Of a stretch of DNA of 64,000 nucleotides, positions 44,462 to 51,618 are shown in pieces. Under the pieces are notes generated by a model, which was not told the DNA's origin, searched no databases, and worked only from the letters and a program-made list of their open reading frames with translations. The stretch is from contig JBBADV010000013.1 in the NCBI GenBank assembly GCA_041656295.1, forward strand, positions 1 through 64,000, read 5' to 3'. A program made the position numbers and the translations under genes. Origin of the DNA: Kiritimatiellales bacterium. Its GTDB lineage: Bacteria; Verrucomicrobiota; Kiritimatiellia; Kiritimatiellales; Tichowtungiaceae. How positions within the stretch are numbered: the first letter of the stretch is position 1; each line of letters begins with the position of its first letter.

Positions 44462-45248
44462 GAAATTTAATTATACTAACCGCATTAAAATTCTACGATC
44501 AGATCTATTGATCAGTATTGACCGTTCCTGCGCTATCCCGCGCCTCGAAGCCGATATTCACCTTAAGAATTATCGCAATAAACTTCCTGATATTGGGAAA
44601 ATTTATGTTGAGGCGTACCATCGCACTCGGCTTGATCGATTCTGTTTTGGTACAGTGGGCAATCCGGTTGTTCCGAAAGAACGGAATTTACATTCATTTA
44701 CCGTCACTGATTTAGAAGATATTCGCTTTCGAGTCAAGATAGTGGATGAAAGCGGGTCACATGGTCAGATTTTGGCAATGGCTGATGGAGTTGGTTCTGT
44801 TAGCGAAAGTGAACGAGATGCGAACCGACTGAGTTTGCTCGGCCTGGATTTTGAAGATTTAGGCAATCGAATCTGGAGGCTGGATCTTGAAAGAGGCGGC
44901 GGGGTGCCTTGGCTGGTTATAAATTCATCAATTCCTGATTTAGTTCGTTTTTTACATAATAACGAAATGATCTTTTGCATGATTTATCCGGAACTCGTCC
45001 GGCAAATTCTTGCCTACATATTATTATATGGTGAAGAAGATTGGTCTGTTGCGGATACAGAAGACGGAACCGATGAATGGCAATTGAATTGGCTGTGGTT
45101 TGGTCGCAAGTTGAGTGGAGAAAAATGGCCGAGACGATATCACGGTGGTGAAAAATGCAGCGCATGGATAGAAAATTGTGTAGATTGTTTCTGCCGAACC
45201 AAGAAAGTGATGGAAATGGTGCGCAAAGCGCTGGAGGTACCTGAATGA
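44445..45248 (+). CDS. Unknown protein of the defence island (267 aa)
   Basis: I do not recognise this protein. It has no signal or membrane segment. Features seen: a basic N-terminus (MKGRTKKFNYTNRIKILRSDL), a DIHLKNYRNKLPDIGKIYVEAYHRTRLDRFCFG region, FRVKIVDESGSHGQILAMADGVGS, and a Trp-rich C-terminal half (DEWQLNWLWFGRKL, WIENCVDCFCRTKKV). No HNH, PD-(D/E)XK or GIY-YIG signature stands out, although the conserved acidic patches leave a divergent nuclease open. Position between the ATPase and the DUF6339-like gene, with overlaps of 17 and 4 bp, indicates one complex. The start at 44445 has AGAGGAG 4 bases upstream; 44442 is also possible. Confidence 0.75.
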   Translation: MKGRTKKFNYTNRIKILRSDLLISIDRSCAIPRLEADIHLKNYRNKLPDIGKIYVEAYHRTRLDRFCFGTVGNPVVPKERNLHSFTVTDLEDIRFRVKIVDESGSHGQILAMADGVGSVSESERDANRLSLLGLDFEDLGNRIWRLDLERGGGVPWLVINSSIPDLVRFLHNNEMIFCMIYPELVRQILAYILLYGEEDWSVADTEDGTDEWQLNWLWFGRKLSGEKWPRRYHGGEKCSAWIENCVDCFCRTKKVMEMVRKALEVPE

Positions 45249-45985
45249 AAATGACAGTTCGGACATTTAATGCTGTTGGCATGAATAAATTTAGAAAATT
45301 CTTAGAGATGCTTCAAGATTGCGGGGATACGCCCATACCATTTGAATATCTTGAAGATATAACTTTGACTACTTCTCTTGATGGATTTTCTGAAATTGAT
45401 AGAGATATAATGTTTTCTTCTCGATTGGCTGCTGGAAAATATTTCTGTGAAGTGTTGGGTGGAATCAATGCACGAGTTCGAAAAATTCCTGAATTATGGG
45501 CTTGGTTAAGTTTAGCGTATTTTGATCAGGTTTGCCCAGTTTCTACAACTGGGGTGCGCAAGCCCGGCCAAATTTGTGGATATATCCCATCATCAAAATA
45601 TACAGAATACTATCGACACAAACTTTTAGGTCCATATAGTTTATTTGAACTCCATGGCGAATTCGCCTCAGCCCTTTTATCTAATCCAGTATCTATTGTT
45701 GGCGAAATCAATGAACAACTGGCATCGCGTCAAGAGATAGTTTCTAATAAGGAAATGATGAAAGCGGTTCACAAATTATATTATGATGAAGAACTACAAA
45801 CGTTTAAGCGAGGGGCGACTACCCGAAAAAAAGCGGGATCTGTTGATCGATTTTGGCGTGTGAAAGAACAGCTTGATTTGACATATGACTTTTTTTCAAT
45901 GACCCGAGATGATATTCTACATCTTTTCCCGAGAGAATTTGATTTGTGGTGGAAAGATGGCGCAGGGCATAATACCGATAGTTGA
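45245..45985 (+). CDS. DUF6339-like protein of the defence island
   Basis: 246 residues. Phrases fit what I remember of DUF6339: an RKIPELWAWLSLAYFDQVCP helix, a YYRHKLLGPYSLFELHGEF block, INEQLASRQEIVSNKEMMKA, LYYDEE, the basic FKRGATTRKKAGSVDRF, and QLDLTYDFFSMTRDDILHLFPREFDLWW. The assignment is by eye and the family has no known activity. Genes of this kind occur beside cytosine methylases and GHKL ATPases. The ATG overlaps the upstream stop by 4 bp (ATGA), and its own 3' end overlaps the methylase start by 29 bp, so the four genes form a tightly coupled operon. Confidence 0.68.
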   Translation: MKMTVRTFNAVGMNKFRKFLEMLQDCGDTPIPFEYLEDITLTTSLDGFSEIDRDIMFSSRLAAGKYFCEVLGGINARVRKIPELWAWLSLAYFDQVCPVSTTGVRKPGQICGYIPSSKYTEYYRHKLLGPYSLFELHGEFASALLSNPVSIVGEINEQLASRQEIVSNKEMMKAVHKLYYDEELQTFKRGATTRKKAGSVDRFWRVKEQLDLTYDFFSMTRDDILHLFPREFDLWWKDGAGHNTDS

Positions 45986-47549
45986 TTTATTTGCAGGACC
46001 AGGCGGGTTGGGCGAAGGCTTTTCTTCTGAAATTTTTAGAGAAAGGCCTTTTCGTATCGGTGTCTCTGTTGAAAAAGATCCGTGTGCACGGCAAACATTA
46101 TCGTTACGTGCATTTTTTCGTTATTTTAAGCACACAGGGAGATCAGTCCCTGAAGAATATTATCAATATCTCTCAGGTATTATTTCCCGTACAGAACTTG
46201 AAGAATTATATCCGGAAGAATGGAAACTTGCTTATAACGAAGCTATTTGTGCCGAGTTAGGAAATGAACATTCAGATCATCAACCTTGGATTGATAAAAA
46301 AATCACTGCTGCCATTAAAGATCACAAAGACTGGGTGTTAATTGGTGGACCGCCTTGTCAGGCATATTCCCTAATCGGGCGCAGTTGTATTTTGGGATAT
46401 TTAAAAAGCGAACGAAGCGGAAAAACAAAGGCCGATTTTGAAAATGACGACAGGCATAAGCTCTATCAGCAGTATTTACGGATTATAGCGTTATACGCCC
46501 CGGCTGTTTTTGTAATGGAAAATGTTAAAGGGATTCTTTCGTCTAAATTGCATGGGAAGAAAATTTTCCCGCGAATATTAAAAGATCTTCGAGACCCTTC
46601 TGTTGCCGCAAAACAATATGGGTGGGGAAAAGTAAAACAAAATAAATACCGGATCGTCTCTTTTGTAACAGGAGAAGAGCCGTCAGAGGGATCGGAAGCG
46701 GATTTTTTGATCAAGGCAGAAAAATATGGAATTCCACAGGCACGGCACCGGGTAATTCTTTTAGGACTTCGGGAAGATATTTTTGATGCCATTCACGGGG
46801 GAATAACGCCTTTAGTAGAAAAAAACGAAATAACGATAAAGAAAGTAATTGGAAATCTTCCAAAACTGAGGAGTGGTTTTTCAAAAGGAACTGATTCCAT
46901 AGAACGGTGGAAAAAATATTTTCATGATTTAAAAAAGGCGCCTTGGCTGAAATCTATTGAAAAAGAAGTCCGCGATGAATTGATTGCAGCGCTGCAAGAA
47001 CTTTCCGGAAGTAATGAATCACAAGTTTATAACAGATGGGGGAAATTTCCATTAGATATACTTAATGGATGGTATACAGATCCGGAATTAAAAGGAATTT
47101 CACATCATGAAACACGAACCCACATGGATTCAGATCTTGCCCGTTATTTGTTTGTAGCGGCATATGGAAAGGCTAAAAACCGCGCACCGCATTTAAAAAA
47201 TTTTCCTGATGAATTACTTCCGAAGCACAAAAACATAAGAAAAGATAATCCTGATCAAAAATTTTCTGACCGGTTTAAGGTTCAGGTTTGGGATAAACCG
47301 TCATCGACAATTACCTGCCATATTTCAAAAGATGGACATTATTTTATTCATCCTGATCCAGTACAATGCCGCAGTTTAACTGTTCGGGAAGCCGCAAGAA
47401 TTCAAACTTTCCCGGATAATTATTTTTTTGAAGGCGGACGGACTCAACAATATCATCAAGTTGGTAATGCAGTTCCTCCATATCTTGCAAAGCAACTTGC
47501 AGAAGTAGTTTACGATATTTTTAAAAAATACAATACGCGTTCTACTTAG
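45957..47549 (+). CDS. dcm: C5-cytosine DNA methyltransferase
   Basis: Transfers methyl from S-adenosylmethionine to cytosine C5 within a target site. Motif I is VDLFAGPGGLGEGF, motif IV GGPPCQAYSLIGRS with the catalytic Cys, motif VI VFVMENVKGIL, motif VIII GIPQARHRVILLG, and motif X QYHQVGNAVPPYLAKQLA. At 530 residues it is longer than minimal enzymes, with a large part between VIII and IX that would hold the target-recognition domain. The site cannot be read from sequence. I choose the ATG at 45957; the frame opens 16 codons earlier inside the DUF6339-like gene. It is the last gene of the plus-strand island and converges on vsr with an 8-bp overlap. Confidence 0.95.
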   Translation: MAQGIIPIVDLFAGPGGLGEGFSSEIFRERPFRIGVSVEKDPCARQTLSLRAFFRYFKHTGRSVPEEYYQYLSGIISRTELEELYPEEWKLAYNEAICAELGNEHSDHQPWIDKKITAAIKDHKDWVLIGGPPCQAYSLIGRSCILGYLKSERSGKTKADFENDDRHKLYQQYLRIIALYAPAVFVMENVKGILSSKLHGKKIFPRILKDLRDPSVAAKQYGWGKVKQNKYRIVSFVTGEEPSEGSEADFLIKAEKYGIPQARHRVILLGLREDIFDAIHGGITPLVEKNEITIKKVIGNLPKLRSGFSKGTDSIERWKKYFHDLKKAPWLKSIEKEVRDELIAALQELSGSNESQVYNRWGKFPLDILNGWYTDPELKGISHHETRTHMDSDLARYLFVAAYGKAKNRAPHLKNFPDELLPKHKNIRKDNPDQKFSDRFKVQVWDKPSSTITCHISKDGHYFIHPDPVQCRSLTVREAARIQTFPDNYFFEGGRTQQYHQVGNAVPPYLAKQLAEVVYDIFKKYNTRST

Positions 47550-47958
47550 CGCAATTGAACGATTTCTCTATTTGTGACAACAGTTTTTTCCCGGTGTTTA
47601 CCTGACACTCCCAAACGGTAATAACACGCCAGCCGAGTTTTTTTAATTCACGGGCATGTTTTTTATCGTTGGCGACATTGCGTTCGAATTTTTTATTCCA
47701 GAAAGCTTTATTGGTTTTCGGAGTGGTTGCATCTTTACAATTTTTATGCCGGTGCCAGAAACATCCGTGAACAAAAATAACGGTTTTATACTTCGGAAGA
47801 ACGATATCCGGCTTGCCGGGAAGTGTTTTGACATTTTTACGAAAACGATAACCGGCACGGTGCAGCATGGAGCGGACGAGGATTTCCGGCTTTGTGTCGG
47901 TGCCGCGAATCCGCGACATATTCCACGAGCGTTTTTCCGGTGTTAAATGATCTGCCAT
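47542..47958 (-). CDS. vsr: Very short patch repair endonuclease
   Basis: Nicks DNA at T:G mismatches that arise when 5-methylcytosine deaminates, protecting the methylase's own target sites. The 138-residue protein has the Vsr landmarks: RSWNMSRIRGTDTKPEILVRSMLHRAGYRFR, LPGKPDIVLPKYKTVIFVHGCFWHRH with catalytic Asp and His residues, and LKKLGWRVITVWEC. It faces the methylase gene and the two overlap by 8 bp at their 3' ends. The pairing with dcm is functional and common. Confidence 0.95.
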   Translation of the reverse strand: MADHLTPEKRSWNMSRIRGTDTKPEILVRSMLHRAGYRFRKNVKTLPGKPDIVLPKYKTVIFVHGCFWHRHKNCKDATTPKTNKAFWNKKFERNVANDKKHARELKKLGWRVITVWECQVNTGKKLLSQIEKSFNCAK

Positions 47959-48038
47959 AGTGAAAATTCAGCCATAAAACACATAAAAATTCACGCAAAG
48001 AAACCCGAAGAGTTTTATGGTCGGGCATAAAGACAAAC

Positions 48039-48067
48039 AAACCGCACCGGCTTGCAGTGCGGGGTTT
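48039..48067 (-). terminator. Terminator of mnmE
   Basis: Arms AAACCGCAC and GTGCGGGGTTT pair with a small bulge over a 9-base loop. Read on the minus strand a T-rich stretch follows. It is 32 bp past the mnmE stop. Confidence 0.65.
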
Positions 48068-48098
48068 GCAATTTCAAACTGCTTGACTCTGCTTATAT

Positions 48099-49457
48099 TT
48101 ATTTTCCGATACAAAAACGTGAAAAAATGTTGTCGAGCAGTTCGTTGTGATAAATACGACCGGTAATCTGTCCGAGACTCTCGAGTGCAGCACGCAGATG
48201 CTCTGCCGCCGGCACAGCGGATTCTTCGCCGGCGGAAATCTGTTCGCGCGCGAGCTCGAGCTCGGTGCGCGCATTGATTAAGAGATTCCTATGACGTTCA
48301 GAAATTACGGCGTGTGCCGGCGCATTCGTTATACCGCCGAGTTTTTCGGCGATTACATCGAGCACTTTTTTTCCTGTGCCGTGAATCAACGAGGTTTCAA
48401 CGGTTTTGAAATCAGACATCGGAAACCGGAAACCGGATTTTTTTTTATCGCTTTTGTTCAAGACAACAACCGTCCGCGCCGGATTGAGTGTTTCTAAATA
48501 CGATTGATCCTCGCCGGCAAACGGCTGCGATAAATCGATCAGATAAAGCGTGATATCGGCGGAACCGGAATGAACGCGCGCGCGCCGGATTCCTTCCTGT
48601 TCAATCAGGCAGCCGGTTTCGCGCAGACCGGCCGTATCGAGTATACGCAGCGGAATTCCATTTAAAATGAACGCTTCCTCAATGACATCGCGCGTCGTGC
48701 CGGGAATATCGGAGACAATCGCACGGTCACGTCCAAGCAGCACATTAAACAGCGTTGATTTGCCGGCATTCGGCCGTCCCATAATAGCAACGCGTGCACC
48801 TTCGCGCAGCAGATGCCCTTCATCCCACGTTGCAAACAGTTGATCCAGCAGCATTAAATTTGCCTTCAATTTGCCGGCAAGCGCCGGAAAAACATCATCC
48901 GGCAGTTCGTCTTCCACAAAATCGAGCGTCGTTTCAATATCAGCGGCAACAGCAACCACTCCGTCATATAATTCAGTGAATTGTTTACTGAGTCCGCCTT
49001 CGAGCTGCTCAACCGCTGCTTTGGCGGCACGGTCACTGCGTGCGTGAATTAAATCAGCTACGGCTTCGGCCTGCACCAGATCCAGTTTACCGTTTAAAAA
49101 TGCGCGACGTGTAAATTCGCCGGGCTCCGCCATGCGGGCACCGGCAGCGAGACAGCTGCGCAGAATTTTTTTTAGAACTACGGCGCCGCCGTGACCCTGA
49201 ATTTCGATGGTATCGTCGCCGGTATAACTGCGCGGTGCACGAAAAATCAGACAAAGCGCCTCATCGATTTTTTCACCGTCCGGCGCGATAATTTTTCCGA
49301 ACAGAAATGTCCCGCCGGCGGCATCCGACGGTTTTTGCGTGCCGAAAAAAATTTTATCGGCAATTTCCCAAACGCCGGTGCCGCTGACGCGCACAACACC
49401 GACGCCGCCCTCTCCCGGCGGCGTTGCGATTGCGGCAATAGTATCGTGCTGATTCAT
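48099..49457 (-). CDS. mnmE: tRNA modification GTPase MnmE
   Basis: With MnmG it makes the 5-carboxymethylaminomethyl group at U34 of several tRNAs. The N-terminal folate-binding domain starts MNQHDTIAAIATPPGEGGVGVVRVSG. The inserted G domain has G1 GRPNAGKST, G2 GTTRD, G3 DTAGLRE and G4 NKSD. The C-terminal FCIGK carries the catalytic Cys. The 452-residue length is standard. I choose the ATG at 49457 by similarity; ATG 49484 is the alternative. The open frame continues upstream through the tRNA gene, which is not coding. MnmG is not in the window. Confidence 0.96.
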   Translation of the reverse strand: MNQHDTIAAIATPPGEGGVGVVRVSGTGVWEIADKIFFGTQKPSDAAGGTFLFGKIIAPDGEKIDEALCLIFRAPRSYTGDDTIEIQGHGGAVVLKKILRSCLAAGARMAEPGEFTRRAFLNGKLDLVQAEAVADLIHARSDRAAKAAVEQLEGGLSKQFTELYDGVVAVAADIETTLDFVEDELPDDVFPALAGKLKANLMLLDQLFATWDEGHLLREGARVAIMGRPNAGKSTLFNVLLGRDRAIVSDIPGTTRDVIEEAFILNGIPLRILDTAGLRETGCLIEQEGIRRARVHSGSADITLYLIDLSQPFAGEDQSYLETLNPARTVVVLNKSDKKKSGFRFPMSDFKTVETSLIHGTGKKVLDVIAEKLGGITNAPAHAVISERHRNLLINARTELELAREQISAGEESAVPAAEHLRAALESLGQITGRIYHNELLDNIFSRFCIGK

Positions 49458-49518
49458 CGGCAGGGTTATATTGGAATTCTGCATCCTGATACAATAAGAG
49501 TTTCTGTTAAGAAAAGAA

Positions 49519-49595
49519 TGGTCGGGGAAACAGGATTTGAACCTGCGACTTCTTGGTCCCAAACCAAGCGCTCTACCAGACTGAGCTAACCCTCT
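49519..49595 (-). tRNA. tRNA-Pro (anticodon TGG), acceptor stem poorly paired
   Basis: The minus strand gives a cloverleaf with encoded CCA. D arm GCTC/GAGC, anticodon stem CTTGG/CCAAG around TTTGGGA (anticodon TGG), and T arm GCAGG-TTCAAAT-CCTGT are all good. The acceptor halves AGAGGGT and TTCCCCG pair at only about four of seven positions. A normal bacterial tRNA-Pro has seven. It is therefore either a mutated or pseudo-tRNA, or its 5' end was replaced. It lies 62 bp upstream of mnmE. Confidence 0.75.
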
Positions 49596-49978
49596 CACTA
49601 CCACGTTGTTACAAACGGCACTACTTTTCTTTGTTGTCGTATCCGCTCCGCCTCTTTGCAGAGCTTGTGTAGCAAAATATGCGATCGTGTGTAGCAGTTT
49701 GCAAGCTGGAAATCCTGCAACCCAAAAGAAGAATCTTCGCATCCGTCGTTCACTGCGGCCAGAGGGCTATAAAAACCCTAATGCGGGCAACTCGGAAGGT
49801 TTTTAGGGTCGGTACTCTAACATCCTTATGCGCCTTTTGTCTCATCACACGATAAGAGGGAGATATATTGAACGGATACTATGACTTCAGAAACAAGTAC
49901 ATGTTGTTCCGTAAATGTGATCTTATCGCGAGTTACAACCGGTAAATAAACGAAATCAGTATCGCGCAGGTAACAATG
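49596..49978. other. Gene-free stretch upstream of tRNA-Pro
   Basis: No credible ORF. Around 49768-49808 AAAAACC and GGTTTTT could form a 7-bp hairpin with a long loop, in TAAAAACCCTAATGCG and CTCGGAAGGTTTTTAGGG. The rest is unique sequence between the tRNA and the convergently ending fic gene. I see no RNA family that I can name. Confidence 0.4.
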
Positions 49979-51073
49979 CTATAAAGAAATTTGATAATTT
50001 GTGCTACGTCCGCCGCCGGAAGATATAAGAACGCCATATTCAACGAGAGCCTGTAAATCACGTGTAGCGGTAGGTTTGCTTGTTTTTGCGATCACCATAT
50101 ATTTTTTTGCCGACATTCCGCCCTGAAATCCATTCGAGCCTTCTTTTAGCATCCGATGTAATACTTTCAATTGTCGTTCATTGAGTTTCATGCCATTGAT
50201 GCGGGTATAAAATTTTGTTTTACGTACCGCGAATTCAATCTGCGTTTCTGCCTGTTGCTGTGCGGTAATCAATGTCCTTACAAACCATTCAATCCATTCA
50301 GTGGCATTAAGCGATCGTTGTGCCTGCTTGAGTGCAGCATAGTAACCGGTACGGTCTGTTTCAATGGCTTGAGAAAGGCTGAGTAGTACCGGATATCCAA
50401 ATCCTTGAGACAATGCTTTTTCCGAAAGAGCCCGCCCGATTCGTCCATTTCCATCTTCAAATGGATGAATCGATTCAAAATAGAGATGCGCAATTGCCGC
50501 CTTTACGGGGAAACTTTGTATTGTTTTATCTGTTCTATTGAACCATGAGATAAACCGTTTTATTTCCGCCGGAACGGCAGTCGATGGCGGTGCTTCAAAG
50601 TGTACTGTTTCGTTTCCGATACTGCCTGAGACAATCAACATTGGCTCTTTATGCGTTCGCCATGTGCCAACTTGAATTTTTACAGCACCTTTCATTAACA
50701 TAGAATGCCAATTAAAAAGCATTTCCTTGCTTAATGGTTTTTTAAAGCTATTCCGTACGCAAACCAGTAGCTCCGCAATTCCTTCTGCTCTCTGGTCTCC
50801 TGTTTTTTCCGGTTTAGCGTGCAATCCAAGGTTTTTTTTAATTGAGGACATTACATCCGGACGGCTGAGCATTTCGCCTTCAATCGCCGCGCTTGTAAGC
50901 GCTTCCGAAACCATCAGGTCAATAATCGTTTCCGTTTTTTCCGTTTCCGGCAATGTTGATAAAAGCCCGTCTGTTCGTCCTGTTTTTTCGATAAACTTGA
51001 GTATTAAATCCTGAACTCCAGCGATTTCATAATGAAACTCAGGCCACTCTGGAAACTGCCAGTTATATTTCAT
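49979..51073 (-). CDS. Fic-domain AMP-transferase with DUF4172 N-terminus
   Basis: About 364 residues. The N-terminal YNWQFPEWPEFHYE is the DUF4172 signature. The inhibitory motif SAAIEGE follows in EALTSAAIEGEMLSRPDV, and the Fic catalytic motif is HPFEDGNGRIGR, complete. A C-terminal winged-helix region (AKKYMVIAKTSKPTATRDLQ) ends the protein. The ATG at 51073 matches the DUF4172 start; the frame opens at 51118 without family similarity. Copies of ATGAGCCG overlap the start and form a palindrome just upstream. It is the third Fic protein in the window, and it is not closely similar in sequence to the other two. Confidence 0.9.
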   Translation of the reverse strand: MKYNWQFPEWPEFHYEIAGVQDLILKFIEKTGRTDGLLSTLPETEKTETIIDLMVSEALTSAAIEGEMLSRPDVMSSIKKNLGLHAKPEKTGDQRAEGIAELLVCVRNSFKKPLSKEMLFNWHSMLMKGAVKIQVGTWRTHKEPMLIVSGSIGNETVHFEAPPSTAVPAEIKRFISWFNRTDKTIQSFPVKAAIAHLYFESIHPFEDGNGRIGRALSEKALSQGFGYPVLLSLSQAIETDRTGYYAALKQAQRSLNATEWIEWFVRTLITAQQQAETQIEFAVRKTKFYTRINGMKLNERQLKVLHRMLKEGSNGFQGGMSAKKYMVIAKTSKPTATRDLQALVEYGVLISSGGGRSTNYQISL

Positions 51074-51147
51074 GAGCCGTTTATATAAATTATTCAGCTC
51101 AAAAACAAACATAATCATGAGCCGAATAAAAGGATTAATCGGCTCAT
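51072..51147. promoter_or_regulatory. ATGAGCCGA palindrome upstream of the third fic gene
   Basis: ATGAGCCGA (51117-51125) and TCGGCTCAT (51139-51147) form an inverted repeat with a 13-bp AT-rich spacer. A third half-site ATGAGCCG lies at 51072-51079, on the proposed start codon. Such spacing fits an operator for autoregulation by the winged-helix end of the Fic protein; this is inference. Confidence 0.5.
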
Positions 51148-51212
51148 CAAATGATTGTTAGGTTATGATTTTTTCAAATATTTTGATATCATTTTGATGT
51201 ATGATTTTTTTA

Positions 51213-51360
51213 GTGAACCACTCCACGAGCTAAAGCCCGTGGCTTCTGGTCTTCTGCATAATAGCTCCCAGTCCGGAGTATGGGTGCCATTCATCCTCGG
51301 TCTTAAAAGATTGGGGTTTTCTGGCTACGGGTTATAAAAAATTTCTAAACATCCGACAAT
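51213..51360 (-). mobile_element. IS200/IS605-like right-end remnant (possible orphan guide-RNA scaffold)
   Basis: On the minus strand this reads CCCATACTCCGGACTGGGAG, then a segment ending AGAAGCC and the hairpin CCACGGGCTTTAGCTCGTGG followed by AGTGGTTCACT. The last 31 bases recur at 3155-3185 with one mismatch. Terminal hairpin followed by GGTTCAC, and the overlapping CTCC/GGAG and CCCA/TGGG pairings just before it, recall the 3' ends of TnpB-type elements, whose ends encode omega-type RNAs. No tnpA or tnpB remains. The family assignment is by eye. Confidence 0.45.
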
Positions 51361-51391
51361 TCGAACCATCAGAAAAATGGTGCTCTACTGA

Positions 51392-51577
51392 AAAAATTTG
51401 ACGAGAAGACTGCATGAGCTTAAAATTAAACTTGGAACCGTTCAGGCAGACCGAGGACGTGGACTCGCTTGCAGTATATACTACAACCATGTCCATCAGA
51501 TGAAAAACGGCATCATTTCGTATGCACTCGGAAGGCATCGCAACGAAGACGTTCATTTTCGAAATTTTTCTCTCTAA
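51392..51577 (+). pseudogene. Unrecognised coding remnant
   Basis: A 61-codon open stretch after an in-frame TGA reads RRLHELKIKLGTVQADRG, then SIYYNHVHQMKNGIISYALG, RHRNEDVHFRNFSL and stop. The composition is protein-like, and it has no own start codon except internal Met, so it may be the 3' end of a lost gene. An opposite-strand frame (51332-51556) exists too, so the coding strand is uncertain. I cannot name a family. Confidence 0.35.
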
Positions 51578-51618
51578 CGTCTTCTATTTCGGTAATTCCA
51601 CTTCATTTACAACCCCGG

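Noticed and set aside
42276..47549. BREX, DISARM or Wadjet assignment for the island
   Set aside because: No PglX/PglZ, no DrmA/B helicase and no SMC-like JetC are visible; only a GHKL ATPase, m5C methylase, Vsr and unknown proteins.
49519..49595. Island attachment site at the tRNA-Pro
   Set aside because: No integrase is present, and I see no direct repeat of the tRNA 3' end on the other side of the defence genes.
49599..49742. Upstream extension of the mnmE frame through the tRNA
   Set aside because: The first 86-95 codons cover the tRNA-Pro gene in antisense to nothing known in MnmE; the family start MNQHDTIAAIATPPG is at 49457.
51155..51337. A 60-codon plus-strand frame at the IS-like hairpin
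   Set aside because: It crosses the hairpin and the element end, and has no ribosome site; the structure is better explained as an element terminus.
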